From: Cunninghamia lanceolata
Lineage: Eukaryota > Streptophyta > Pinopsida > Cupressales > Cupressaceae
Direction of reading: 5' to 3'
NCBI GenBank assembly: GCA_027924645.1
Contig: BSBN01000860.1
Span: 4,836,001-4,900,000 of the forward strand
Length of the DNA stretch: 64,000 nt
Part shown: positions 42,001-49,235 of the stretch, one piece after another
Position numbering within the stretch: the stretch's first letter is position 1
Layout of the letters: each line of letters opens with the position of its first letter
Position numbers and translations under genes: made by a program
Notes under the pieces: generated by a model
Database searches by the model: none
What the model was told of the DNA's origin: nothing
Seen by the model: the letters and a program-made list of their open reading frames with translations, nothing else

Positions 42001-43001
42001 ATCTAATAGAGGTATAAGCTGGACACCCTTTAGGTGAGTAGGTCTAGAGATTGTAACCGAAGATTCTGCTACCAACTGATATGCACAATTGCAATAGAGA
42101 GAGAGAGAGAGAGTACACAAGGAAGCTTCTGGGAAAGGATGTACTAAAGATATGTAGAACATTTAAGAATATACACTAGCCGCGTGACTGCCCACAATAT
42201 TTAAGAATATACAATAGCATTTAATAAAACAGAGAGAGAGGAGATTGCCACAACCATACACGTTCTACATTCATCTATATTCTACTGATACTATAGGGAT
42301 TCCCTTATTGGAGAATGTCATAAGTATAAATGTATATTATTTAATTGAGAAGTCAAAGTCATTAATTTCACTGCTATCTCAAGCAGTTTAAGGAATGAAA
42401 TTATTCGTGCCATTAAGGAAATTATCAAAGCATTGTTCATATTAAGTAACTACAAGAAATTACCTGATCCAGAAGCTCCTGTGAACGCTGTAGGGCACGC
42501 TTTACTACAGAAATGATGCATAGTTCTTGAACCTGTTCCCAATGAATTAAACCTTCTCTTTGAGTGCCTCCTGTGGAGATCTCAGATAGTAATGACCGAG
42601 CCTGCAATTTGTACCCAAGCTTTTACAACTAAGAGATCATGTTGCATAAACCCAAGTTTTCAGGACTGAACTTTACATGCCAACCATGTACTTAAACATG
42701 TATCGAAAATGCATGAAATAAAAGATAAAAGGTTTACCTGATCCAGTAACTGCGTTGCCATATTTGTAGACCTGGCTGAAGTTACAGCTACATCAATGCA
42801 CAGAAGAACCTGAGCAATAAAAGTGCATGCAATAAAAAGCTCAGATCAATACATAGATTTACCAATTGTAAAGGCAAATCACAGATGTACGAAGCAACTT
42901 ACTGTAGCTAGTGTTCCTAAATGAGTACGGAAAGTTGCGAAATCAAGGCCACCTTCTGGACTCAGCATTCCCTCTGCAACACGAGACACGGCATCTTCCA
43001 C
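8677..43001 (-). CDS. ZFYVE26/spastizin (SPG15)-like protein, internal 19 exons (both ends missing)
   Basis: Nineteen exons splice with GT..AG borders into one open frame of 4305 nt (1435 codons). Order 5' to 3' on the minus strand: 43001-42903, 42809-42738, 42601-42464, 37736-37583, 37482-37115, 26482-26010, 25870-25520, 25343-25119, 24819-24729, 24445-24368, 24158-23868, 23749-23552, 23395-22910, 22749-22588, 22460-22131, 22023-21941, 21789-21685, 21599-21362, 9039-8677. The product is recognisable throughout as the plant SPG15-like protein (for example LALRLAGKGAVSAALEVAES and the VWNAWGHALIRMEHY block). In animals this family partners spatacsin and the AP-5 complex on late endosomes and lysosomes; a similar role here is inferred from the family. 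From memory the plant protein is about 2500 residues, so roughly 800 N-terminal and 250 C-terminal residues are absent. Introns reach 12.3 kb and are full of transposons, yet no exon is broken, so the gene is probably functional. Confidence 0.9.
9040..10431. other. Intron sequence with no supported feature
   Basis: First 1.4 kb of the 12.3-kb intron as read on the plus strand. It is AT-rich and contains short open frames without recognisable domains. It may be very old repeat sequence; no boundaries can be drawn. Confidence 0.4.
10437..10930 (+). mobile_element. Solo LTR, 494 bp, with GGGAT duplication
   Basis: It begins TGTTAGTGTTTTTGAG and ends GGAAATTAACA. Identical 5-bp target-site duplications GGGAT lie at 10432-10436 and 10931-10935. 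TGTT..AACA ends and a length near 0.5 kb suggest a copia-type LTR. No polyprotein remnants are present on either side, as expected for a solo LTR. Confidence 0.85.
11640..13150 (-). pseudogene. LINE C-terminal remnant (zf-RVT and RNase H-like), split by a MITE
   Basis: Minus-strand translation between about 12700 and 11760 gives a zf-RVT-like piece (GPNCQVDAEAIDWHFIQCP followed by LWRNLGQIF), then LWHIWIERNNILF and, after stops, an RNase H-like start (PPPNG-IKFNFD). This order is typical of the 3' half of plant L1-type LINEs. Many stops are present. A 276-bp inverted-repeat element interrupts it at 12751-13026, with LINE-like text resuming at higher coordinates. Ends are uncertain. Confidence 0.5.
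12751..13026. mobile_element. MITE-like element with ~16-bp terminal inverted repeats
   Basis: The left end TAGTGTTAAGACTCAG (12752-12767) is the near-perfect inverted copy of the right end (13009-13024, two mismatches). Clustered GACTC/GAGTC words follow on the left and similar AGTCT words on the right. The core is AT-rich. It sits inside a LINE remnant. No convincing 8-bp duplication is visible, so assignment to hAT is only a suggestion based on the end sequence and subterminal repeats. Confidence 0.6.
14088..17210 (+). mobile_element. Solo LTR of a gypsy-type family (CAAAT duplication), itself interrupted
   Basis: It starts TGTAATGTCCCC and ends GGGATCTTACA, with 5-bp duplications CAAAT at 14083-14087 and 17211-17215. 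Without the inserted LTR at 14937-16485 it measures about 1569 bp. A TATA-like word occurs near 14526 (GTTATAAAATAGG), followed by a leader resembling the LTR at 55402-57022 (paired GAAAACCC words). Plus orientation follows from that resemblance. It lies inside the internal region of the element at 13667-18829. Confidence 0.85.
14937..16485 (+). mobile_element. Solo LTR, 1549 bp, nested in another LTR (TTTTG duplication)
   Basis: It starts TGTAATGTCCCC and ends GTGTATGTTACA, with perfect 5-bp duplications TTTTG at 14932-14936 and 16486-16490. Scattered words such as GGCCGTACCA are shared, inverted, with the gypsy LTR at 50986-52478, so it probably belongs to a related gypsy family. It is the youngest layer of the three-tier nest. 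Confidence 0.85.
18120..18420. repeat. Internal degenerate direct repeats in the short LTR element
   Basis: The phrase AAATTTGGTG-AAACCCTAAT recurs at about 18136 and 18280 and again, shortened, at about 18368. Each is followed by a conserved AAATGACCTC-AATCTAGACT stretch. The repeat unit is about 145 bp. It lies in the internal region of the 13667-18829 element near its primer-binding side. Confidence 0.6.
19327..20930 (+). mobile_element. Gypsy-type LTR with an unidentified right end
   Basis: It starts TGTAATGTCCCCTTCCTAGG, nearly identical to the start of the LTR at 50986-52478 read on the minus strand, and continues with related phrases (TTCCCGTAGG, AGTGGTTAGGGGACC). It contains a 258-bp tandem duplication. 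I found no clean TG..CA right end or matching duplication (ATGTA on the left), so the end given is a guess from the family length. Confidence 0.5.
19711..20226. repeat. 258-bp tandem duplication, nearly identical copies
   Basis: The block starting TAAAGGTTGAATATT at 19711 is repeated from 19969 with only a handful of differences over about 240 bp. Both copies carry the AGGACCCCTACCTTGATGAC and CAACTTGGGCGCCCAACTTG phrases. High identity implies a recent event, or recent transposition of an LTR that already carried it. Confidence 0.85.
21362..24158 (-). CDS. SPG15-like gene, visible exons 11 to 18
   Basis: Exons 24158-23868, 23749-23552, 23395-22910, 22749-22588, 22460-22131, 22023-21941, 21789-21685 and 21599-21362. 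They encode the best conserved part: RRELQGRQLVKLLTADP, WALGLRVLGALPLPWQQR, a serine/arginine-rich basic patch (NLQKEARRAFSW), GRAYHATETFVQ, SLLGSGVVASLDDVADKES, YTCKKCK/IDAFPVWNAWG and HLAKSAPTILDDSLSADAYL. The WNAWG segment matches the region just after the FYVE finger of animal ZFYVE26, but no FYVE signature is visible here. Introns are short (about 100-450 bp), in contrast to those on either side. Confidence 0.92.
24368..26482 (-). CDS. SPG15-like gene, visible exons 6 to 10
   Basis: Exons 26482-26010, 25870-25520, 25343-25119, 24819-24729 and 24445-24368. The first begins LLTRLVFERGSADAAGKVAD and contains HEVISACVPPVFPPRS and SPVRAVLACVFGSS. It joins the next through a split arginine codon into RFPTLNRWIQMQANLHR. 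An acidic low-complexity stretch (ESEGNESEEDDD) follows, then DALALSDRCLRDGASDRLL, a helical-repeat-like YLHRWESDAAMDVLTMCSCH and the short exon VVHRKQALQRCNHILCVDER, which is too short to stand out as an ORF but fits in phase. All junction phases agree. Confidence 0.9.
26483..28458. other. Intron sequence with small local duplications
   Basis: Upstream part of the 10.6-kb intron. A roughly 50-bp unit containing ATAGACCAAGCTA is tandemly repeated at about 26540-26632. A unit of about 127 bp (containing TTAAGCTCTGATGTTTCAGC) is repeated at about 27160 and 27287. No genes or element boundaries were recognised. Confidence 0.55.
28459..29441 (+). mobile_element. LTR-like element, 983 bp
   Basis: It starts TGTTGGGGCCC and ends GAGGGACCCAACA, giving a TGTTGGG/CCCAACA terminal inverted repeat, and contains a TATA-like TTATATACTGCC near 29157. 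These fit a solo LTR. The flanking bases (TACTT and GAACC) do not match, so either the target-site duplication has decayed or this is one end of a larger rearranged element. Confidence 0.5.
30840..33892 (+). mobile_element. Nested hAT element (inner), 3.05 kb
   Basis: Ends CAGTGTTTCCC (left) and CAATGTTTCTT (right, minus strand) are inverted copies. Flanking 8-bp words TCTATAAT (30832-30839) and TCCATAAT (33893-33900) match at 7 of 8 positions. GC-rich subterminal words of the GGGGACG/CGTCCCC type crowd both ends. It contains a transposase pseudogene. The one mismatch in the duplication suggests an older or locally mutated insertion. Confidence 0.78.
32480..33598 (+). pseudogene. hAT transposase, DUF659 region, inactivated
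   Basis: Plus-strand frames give KVGLGYVGPSETRLRSTLLEKTY, then in another frame IIMDVWMDIRHRSLINVIIS, FLRAIDCSRKCKDAEFQF, VGPQNVVQVITDAANVCRAA, HIYWTPCCVHAMNNALKD and, after an in-frame TAG at 33356-33358, VETRFASYFILLERMLELQ. These are standard DUF659/hAT transposase blocks. The frame ends at 33596-33598 and the C-terminal dimerisation domain is missing, so the copy is dead. Confidence 0.8.
34080..34996. other. Intron sequence, no supported feature
   Basis: No coding family or repeat boundary was recognised. A 60-codon plus-strand frame at 34862-35044 (GPEWKIECSFRNPLVVKAAY) has a protein-like look, but I cannot assign it, and it is cut by the solo LTR that begins at 35002. Confidence 0.35.
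35002..36754 (+). mobile_element. Solo LTR, 1753 bp, with TTTTT duplication
   Basis: It starts TGTGATGTCCC and ends GGGGACATTACA, with TTTTT on both sides (34997-35001 and 36755-36759). The start (TTAAGACCTTGTTTAAATT) and the end match the solo LTR at 47311-49230 read on the minus strand, and both share a GC-rich region with CCCCA and GGCCTGCCACATGTGGGCC-like phrases. It therefore belongs to the same family in opposite orientation. It sits in the 10.6-kb intron of the SPG15-like gene. Confidence 0.82.
37115..37736 (-). CDS. SPG15-like gene, visible exons 4 and 5
   Basis: Exon 37736-37583 (154 nt) starts YKTGTLQAILSGETVVPAS and ends in phase 1. Exon 37482-37115 (368 nt) restores the frame with a split glycine codon (FLSG/KLHNLVKAITDEE) and ends VYEWPND at a GTGAGT donor. 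The segments DAHRGKRQFLSGKLHNL and IGDIVDGIDTTHDFNFF are strongly family-like. A 4.7-kb copia-bearing intron lies upstream and a 10.6-kb intron lies downstream. Confidence 0.9.
38190..38225 (+). repeat. Remnant of a copia 5' LTR fused to a primer-binding-like site
   Basis: About 30 bp (TATTAAAGTATTATTGTAAT) matches the first bases of the LTR at 39602-39832. A TGGTAT word, as in an initiator-Met primer-binding site, follows immediately. The rest of the LTR (about 200 bp) is missing, so the 5' LTR seems to have suffered an internal deletion. Confidence 0.5.
38706..39523 (+). pseudogene. Ty1/copia gag, frameshifted
   Basis: Plus-strand frames give YNTWKQRMLMIFEYRCLNKI, REAIMLIKLSVTDEMLPKV, KTSTEIWKHLRDLNETSDKG, AFFLKNMLFSIMMND, ITLKSLPQAYEHFIETLNIT and LLQQDRWKKQFGS, followed by a zinc knuckle CHYCGKLGHVKKHC (near 39413). 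This is the UBN2/gag_pre type of copia gag. An in-frame TAG at 38946-38948 and frameshifts near 39120 and 39340 inactivate it. No protease, integrase or reverse transcriptase follows; the 3' LTR comes about 80 bp later, so the element is also deleted for pol. Confidence 0.85.
39602..39832 (+). repeat. Copia 3' LTR
   Basis: This 231-bp stretch is the same LTR as 3693-3932 in opposite orientation. It is preceded by a purine-rich AAGGGAAG and starts TATTAAAGTATTATTG. It closes the gag-only copia remnant at 38190-39832. Confidence 0.75.
39833..42463. other. Intron sequence with simple repeats
   Basis: No gene is recognised. A (TA)n run lies at about 41629-41647 and a (GA)n run at about 42094-42112. 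The rest is AT-rich and featureless to the eye. It forms the remainder of the 4.7-kb intron between visible exons 3 and 4. Confidence 0.5.
42464..43001 (-). CDS. SPG15-like gene, first three visible exons
   Basis: Exons 43001-42903 (33 codons), 42809-42738 (24 codons) and 42601-42464 (46 codons) are all phase 0. The first reads VEDAVSRVAEGMLSPEGG, the second VLLCIDVAVTSARSTNMATQ and the third starts ARSLLSEISTGG and ends RSQELLDQ. Acceptors are CAG and donors GTAAGT, GTAAAC and GTAATT. This is the region just before the conserved 'LQAILSGE' block of the family. The exon that should precede 43001 was not found anywhere up to 64000. Confidence 0.88.
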
Positions 43002-43325
43002 CTGGTTACAAGAAAACAAACAAATTTTTAAACTCTGAACAAGATTTATTCTCGAGAAGAAAAAAGTTTTATGGCATAATCTTCCATTTAAAAGATCCAC
43101 GCTATCAGATTAGCAACAGCATCCTTACAAGATATACACATATTAGTTGATATCAACTATTGCTGCATTGTATTTTTACAGTTCTCTGCAAATAGCATGT
43201 AACATCAAAGTGCATCTAACTATATTGTAAGAAAACGAGCTCAGATATTTGAGAGAAATCTCCAGTCCAGAGTTTTCATATTCGACAGCATACTAATTTT
43301 CAAAGAAATTGTTCTTGGCAAATTT

Positions 43326-43850
43326 CCCTTCATCTCATCCAAGATATTTCAGGTCTAAAAGGTGCAAACCTAACATTGGTTATACTTTACACATGAGAAC
43401 AATTCATGAGAGAGATCAACGTAAAACTATTGTAAACTAACAGTCTCTCAAATCAGCGAGAATTCAACATAAATTTTTTTTCAATAGCCTATCAGATCAA
43501 ATATTGACCTAATTTCTTGGAATAATATTTTTTAAAGGAACATCAGGACCAGAGTTCTCGAGGGGTGCATCCTTGGGGATCTGGGTGACATCCTGGACAT
43601 CCCAAGGACTTGGAGGGGACGTTTCATCTCATCCAAGGTAATTCATGTATAAAACATGCAGAGCTATACTTTGCAAATGAGAGTAATTCATCAGACAGAT
43701 CAACATAATGGTATAACTATCATTATTTGCCTGCTCATTGTAGACGAACAGTCTCTCAAATCAGTAACTATTCAACATAATTTTTAATTCAATGGCCTAT
43801 CAGATCAGTTCAAATATTGCCCTAATTTCTTGGAATAATATTTTTTTCTG
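43326..43850. repeat. Diverged direct duplication (~215 bp) split by a GC-rich insert
   Basis: The stretch from about 43326 to 43540 and that from about 43625 to 43850 share CATCTCATCCAAG, AACAGTCTCTCAAATCAG, TATTCAACATAA, GCCTATCAGATCA and CTAATTTCTTGGAATAATATTTTTT in the same order. Between them lies an 85-bp GC-richer piece with GGGGACG and TCCTGGACATCCC words resembling the subterminal repeats of the hAT elements. Confidence 0.6.
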
Positions 43851-44111
43851 ATTAATCAAGCAAAGGGTAAGGGCCCTCTCCCTTTCTATTAAAATATGTA
43901 CGAAAATGTACAAAATTCCTGCCCTGACATTTACCAGTGGCATACAACTTCAACATTTGACCAAACCCTAATACCATTCTCAGCTCTACCCTCTACAAGA
44001 CTATATAATAGCAGTCCAAATAAATACTGCCAGCATTCAGTAGATACATACATCAGCCTATTACGACATTCTAGACAAGAGTTTACATTCCGAGCCAGGT
44101 GAGAAGAAAGA

Positions 44112-44832
44112 TCATGCACTCGTGAATTTGGAGCTGCAGGAGCCATACTCTGGTTTGACCAGTCCAGCTCGCTGTCGAAGAAATTTAATTGCCTTCACAG
44201 CCTTTGCCATGTTGAAATGCTTCTGCTGAGGAGAAATTTTGTCTGGGAAACACAACTGCAGCACATTCATTGTTGGATTGTAGGACCCATCAACCCCCTT
44301 GAGCAAACCCTGCATTATAGCCACCACCTTGATCAAAGCCACCAACCTTGTTTCTATATTGCGTATCATGCCAGTGGAGGCCAATCCCCTGAATTCAAAA
44401 CCAAAGCAAGCAAGCGAAGACAGCTTGACAGGCATAGTCTTATCCACCGCTTCGTTAATCCCAACTCTAAACTTATCCCAAATGTAATACTTGCCGAGAG
44501 CATTCGTTGGCTCTTTATTCCCTGTGGTGATGAATATATTGCTGACAAAGGTTGAAGAAATAGCAGAATTGACTTAATGCCATGATGATCCCTCGATAAA
44601 ATCCAAACCTAGAACCTTCTATATCATTTCCAAAATGTCTCCACCCTAGAAGAAGAACACCCTCCTCATCCTTGCCTATTTTAATTCCCAGTTGTGTGAA
44701 TTGCAAAAGAGTGCTTCCTTCATAGCATGGAGTAGTCAATTCACTTCCTTCATGGTTAAGTTTGTCATAATGAAAGGGTGGTGCAGGAGTACTGCCATTT
44801 ATAAGCTCCGAAGCTTGCAAGGCCTCGGCCAA
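44112..44832 (-). pseudogene. Degenerate coding stretch of unknown family
   Basis: Minus-strand frames read ELTTPCYEGSTLLQFTQLGI, LLLGWRHFGNDIEGSRFGFY and IIMALSQFCYFFNLCQQYIH, then in another frame CFGFEFRGLASTGMIRNIET, VVAIMQGLLKGVDGSYNP and AKAVKAIKFLRQRAGLVKPE. The composition is protein-like and continues across frameshifts, so it was probably coding once. I do not recognise it. It abuts the 5' end of a LINE on the other strand; it may be part of another transposon or a gene fragment. Confidence 0.35.
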
Positions 44833-44879
44833 CTGTCCACATCACTACTAATGATTAGCTCTCCTTCCTAATCGATTAT

Positions 44880-46866
44880 AGTGAAAGATGATAGATTATC
44901 CAAAATCGACTAGGCATCATTGATGTTCATCTGAAAAATGGCACATTCACTTGGACTAATAAAAAATGTAGCTTTAGCAACATTTCGAGGAGACTTGATC
45001 GCTTTTTTCTCTCTTCCAAATGGACAAGCATGACTTTTATCACGGAATGTCAGATGATCCCAGGATCAAGCTCTGATCACCTCCCTATCACCCTCTCAAT
45101 GGCTGAAGACTTTCCCAACCCCAAGAACCCATTCAAATTCAAGAATATGTGGTTCTGGGACAATTCTTTTTTGGACTTGATTAAGGAATGGTGGGAAGCC
45201 CTCATGAGGATCCAAAGCACTAAAATGTTTTCCCCAGCAAAAAAAACTTGCAACTCTGAAAGCCAAAATCAAAGAATGGAACAGATGTAGCTTTAAGAAC
45301 ATTTTTAGGGAGAAAGAAAGAATCAAGGGATAGCTTTTCTCTCTTAATGAGGCAATGATAAAAAAATGGCATGTACCAAGATCTATACCTGAGGGAGAAA
45401 TCCCTGATTGGTGATTTAACTGATGTTCAAGCCAACGAGGAAATATACTAGCAACAAAAACCAAGGGAGATCTGGCTAAAAGAGGTTGAAAAACAACGAC
45501 CAAGAGTCAATCAAGATAGAAGCAGTGTCTTTCTTTAAAAACCTATTATCTCCAATAGTGGGGACATATTAATGGACCAAGAGTCAATCAAGATAGAAGC
45601 GGTGTCTTTCCTTAAAAGACTACTAGGAAGTGAAGAAGCCTCAAGGCTACAAGAACAAGATGCCTTTATGCAGTTTATCCCCAAGATGGTCACTGATGAA
45701 GACAACTAGATGCTTATGGCCCCCTTCACAGAGGAAGAGATCAAGCTAGCTTTATCCCAAATGCACTCGGACAAGGTGCCCAGTCTAGATGGCTTCTCAA
45801 CTGCTTTTTTTCAAAAATGCTAGCACATTGTGGGGAAAGAAGTTGTAGAAGTTGGTAATGAGGCACGGAATATAGGAAGATTTTGAAAGCTCTCATCTGC
45901 ACGTTGGTGGCACTTATCCCCAAGAAGGCTTCTCCAGAAACCTTCGCGGACTTTTGGCCTATATCAATTTGTAATACCCTCTACAAAATCCTCTTTAGGA
46001 CTATAGCCAATAGGCTAAAGGTGGTTCTCCCCTCCCTCATTTCACACCCTCAAAGTGGTTTTGTTCCCAACAAAGCAATTTTCGAAGGCATCATCAATAC
46101 TCATGAGATTATTCACTCCACCTCGAATACAAGAACCATGATTATAAAACTGGACATTTGCAAAGCCTACAACAAAGTAGATTGGAGACTCCTCGTGAAG
46201 GTTTTAGAGAAGCTTGGGTTCTGTAAACATTGGAGGGAATCGATCTTTGAGTGCATCTATTCTCCTCGGTACTCAATCTTGGTCAACAAGGATCCCAAGG
46301 GATTCTTTGAAGCTTCTAGGGTGATTCGCCAAGGTGATCCACTTTCACCATATCTATTTATATTGATGGTAGAAACATTGGGGAGATGTATCACACAGTC
46401 TCAAGTGGGCATTACGAACACGGATCAAGGCGACAAAAGATTTTGAAATTTTCACTCATTTACAATTTGTGGATGACACCATACTATTTGGTGAAGCTAG
46501 CATGAAAGAAGCCAATGCCATAAAACTATTATCTCTTCCTACAGATCAATGACAATAAATCAGAAATGTTTTTCCTTAATGTCCCACCCAAAATTTAACA
46601 AAGGATTATTGGTGTGCTAGGATTCCAAAAATGTGTTCTTCCCAATAGACACCTAGGTGTTCCCCTATTCGTTAGGGCTTGTAAGGCATCTCTCTAGTCT
46701 TCTCTCATTGATGCCTTCAAATCCAAATTGGCATCATGGCATGAAAAGTAGTTAAGTTTCACAGTTAGAATCACTATGGTCAAATCGATGTTATCTACAT
46801 TACCAATTTATATGTTCTCAATTCTCAAAGCTGCAAGTAGCATTGTAGATATGGTGAATAAGATTA
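44880..46866 (+). pseudogene. L1-type LINE ORF2 fragment (endonuclease end and reverse transcriptase)
   Basis: The plus strand carries the end of an apurinic endonuclease domain (NGTFTWTNKKCSFSNISRRL, then GSSSDHLPITLS), then SQMHSDKVPSLDGFSTAFF, and a 187-codon reverse transcriptase block at 45883-46446 (TLVALIPKK, FADFWPISICNTLYKI, HPQSGFVPNKAIFEGI, LDICKAYNKVDW, RQGDPLSPYLFILM). After a frameshift, the catalytic FVDD box follows at about 46465, then HLGVPLFVRACKASL and the SKLASWHEK region. Frameshifts and stops show that it is dead. It ends without a poly-A tail where a gypsy fragment begins, so the 3' part is lost. Confidence 0.85.
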
Positions 46867-46867
46867 T

Positions 46868-47310
46868 GCAGAAGCTCCTTGATTGTCTTCTCGATCTCAT
46901 CCTTTAGTCTCTTAGGATGTCTGTAGGGAGTGATAATTACTAGCTTAGCTCCCTCCTCTAGCTCGATGACATGCTCAATGCCTCTATCAGGAGGCCTCCC
47001 TGGGGGTATACTGCTGAACACCTTGGTGTGCTTAGTTATCAACTTCTGGATATCTGGATGATAGATTTGTTTGGGCTGCTCTGTAACTGTAGGCATAACC
47101 ACACATTCAGTTGCCCACTCCACCTGGTCATGTCTAAGTAATCTCTCCATCCTCCTAAGTGAAACAACTCTAAGATCACCATTTGACATTCGCCTAAGCA
47201 CATGTTTTCGTCCATCTACCTTGAATTTCATCTCCATAGTCTGCAAATTGAGGTAGAACTCACCTATTGCATGAAGCCACTTCATGCCAAGGACCACATC
47301 CATGTCTCCC
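46868..47310 (-). pseudogene. Ty3/gypsy polyprotein, protease-reverse transcriptase linker
   Basis: The minus strand reads MDVVLGMKWLHAIGEFYLNL, QKLITKHTKVFSSIPPGRPP, IEHVIELEEGAK, and PYRHPKRLKDEIEKTIKELL, the stretch from the end of the protease to the start of the reverse transcriptase. It is the continuation of the protease at 49236-49441, separated by a 1920-bp solo LTR. It stops abruptly at about 46870, where LINE sequence on the other strand begins. No catalytic reverse transcriptase residues remain. Confidence 0.85.
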
Positions 47311-49230
47311 TGTAATGTCCCTTATAGGAATAATACTTATTTTACTCTAAATTATCAATTTCCAAGCAAACAAAGGTTTAGAGAGTACCTTGGCTTGATT
47401 TAATTCCTGCAAACAAGTTAGAAAACACTTACAATAATATTTTTCACAGTCAAGTTAACATGATTAACAAATTCATAATGGCATTAATTCAACTCAACCT
47501 AACTATCTAGGAGACTCAACCATAAGAGAGTTGAGGAACGTGACTTCGATGGGGTGTCCCGAATATCCTAGGCCCAAGAGCGGATATACCATCCCCCTTG
47601 GCCTCATGTGGACCATGCCATCCATATAAGGTGGTCTACCTAGTGAGGTATCCGTTATCCCGTTATCCCCTCATCTTATCATTTCCTTTCCCTTTCTCTA
47701 TGATTGGTTCCTTTGAATTGGCATGTCTATGATACGAGAATGAGATCACACAAGGGTGCCCCGAAAGCCATCTCTTCTAAGCCCAAGGGCAGTACCCTTT
47801 GTACTCTTGTACCCTTTGTACCCCCTTGGCCCCAATGGGATTATTCAATCCCCCCTAAAGGGGTGACATACCTAGAAAAGTGCCCCATCGCCGTTATCCC
47901 TCTTGCACCCCATTTCCTCCTTCATAGTAATCATGACATTCATACAAAATTATGAAAGATCTTATATCAATTTTATAATTGCAAATAATTCTATCAGCCA
48001 TACAAAAAGAATCATGAAGATGATACCACAATATGCATGATCATACCTACATTATATCCTATATAGATCCTACCACACATATATTAACTTACAAATCTAC
48101 AATCACAAGATAGCTTATGCAAATAGAGATTCTATGGTTTGTTCGCTGATCTGTTTCTCTTCCTCCTTCAAATCCGCATACTTCTCTTTCAAATCTGCAT
48201 ACTCATATTCATAAGTCTGTTGGTATTTACAAAAAATATAATCCTGACTGGTTGCTGTCTTTAATGTCTGATTGCTATGTTTTATTGCTGCCTGATTGGA
48301 AGATTCAGAACAGTGGTATATTCTTACTTCCTTTGATTTGCTTAAACACTCTCCTTATACCACTCAAAGTCCTTTGAAAGGATGCATCTCTTTATAATAA
48401 TTTCCAAATCGCATCTCCTCACTAATTGCATCTTATGATTAATGCTTAATTGCTCTTCATTTCTAAAACTTTTATAACTCCTTATAATCGCATCTCTTCT
48501 ACTTGTTTAATCGCTCCTCATCACATTACTAATCACTTTATATTTTAATTACTCCTTATACTAGGATCGCTGCTTTATGTGATTCACTGCAGTTTGATAT
48601 TAATACATATGCTCTAATGAAAGATTGGTATTGATTGGTGCATTATTTCCTTGAGTTGCTAGTCGTACACCTTCATAAGGGAACCCCCATGCCAAGAGGG
48701 GACAACTTCTGACACAAGAATCTGTTTTGTCTGTCTTTATTATATTTTATCAGCTTTGAGAGTTTCTTCTAACTGTTGTATATGTTGTAGAGAGTATATA
48801 ATTAGTGAACATGAGGAATCATGGCTTTTGGCAAGCAAATTTAATATGAAGTGGATTCTAGCCACAAAATATTGAAGGTTTAATAATGCCATAATGCAAT
48901 CGCTGCCTGTTTTTATATAATTGTTGTCTTTTGGGTTTTACTTTTATTTCTGCATTTTATATAATAATATATATTGTTAATATAATATCTTAATTATTAT
49001 TAGTTTGTTAAATAAATATATTATATATTAAATTTTAATTATATCAAAATATTTATATAATAATATTAAATGATATTATATACATATATTAAATATTGAT
49101 ACATACACAATTATTACCCAAAGCACTCTCTATCATTCAAATTGACTGCATTTCAAGAAAATGTCTTCACTATTTAACATGACGTTTTAAATCTTTAATT
49201 TAAGCAATGCCTTAACATCGGGACATCACA
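47311..49230 (-). mobile_element. Solo LTR, 1920 bp, inserted in a gypsy polyprotein (CTCCC duplication)
   Basis: Read on the plus strand it starts TGTAATGTCCC and ends GGGACATCACA, with identical CTCCC duplications at 47306-47310 and 49231-49235. On excision with one duplication copy, the interrupted gypsy frame resumes without a shift between ...VVSMG and DMDVVLG..., which confirms both borders. It shares start, end and internal phrases with the solo LTR at 35002-36754. Confidence 0.9.
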
Positions 49231-49235
49231 CTCCC

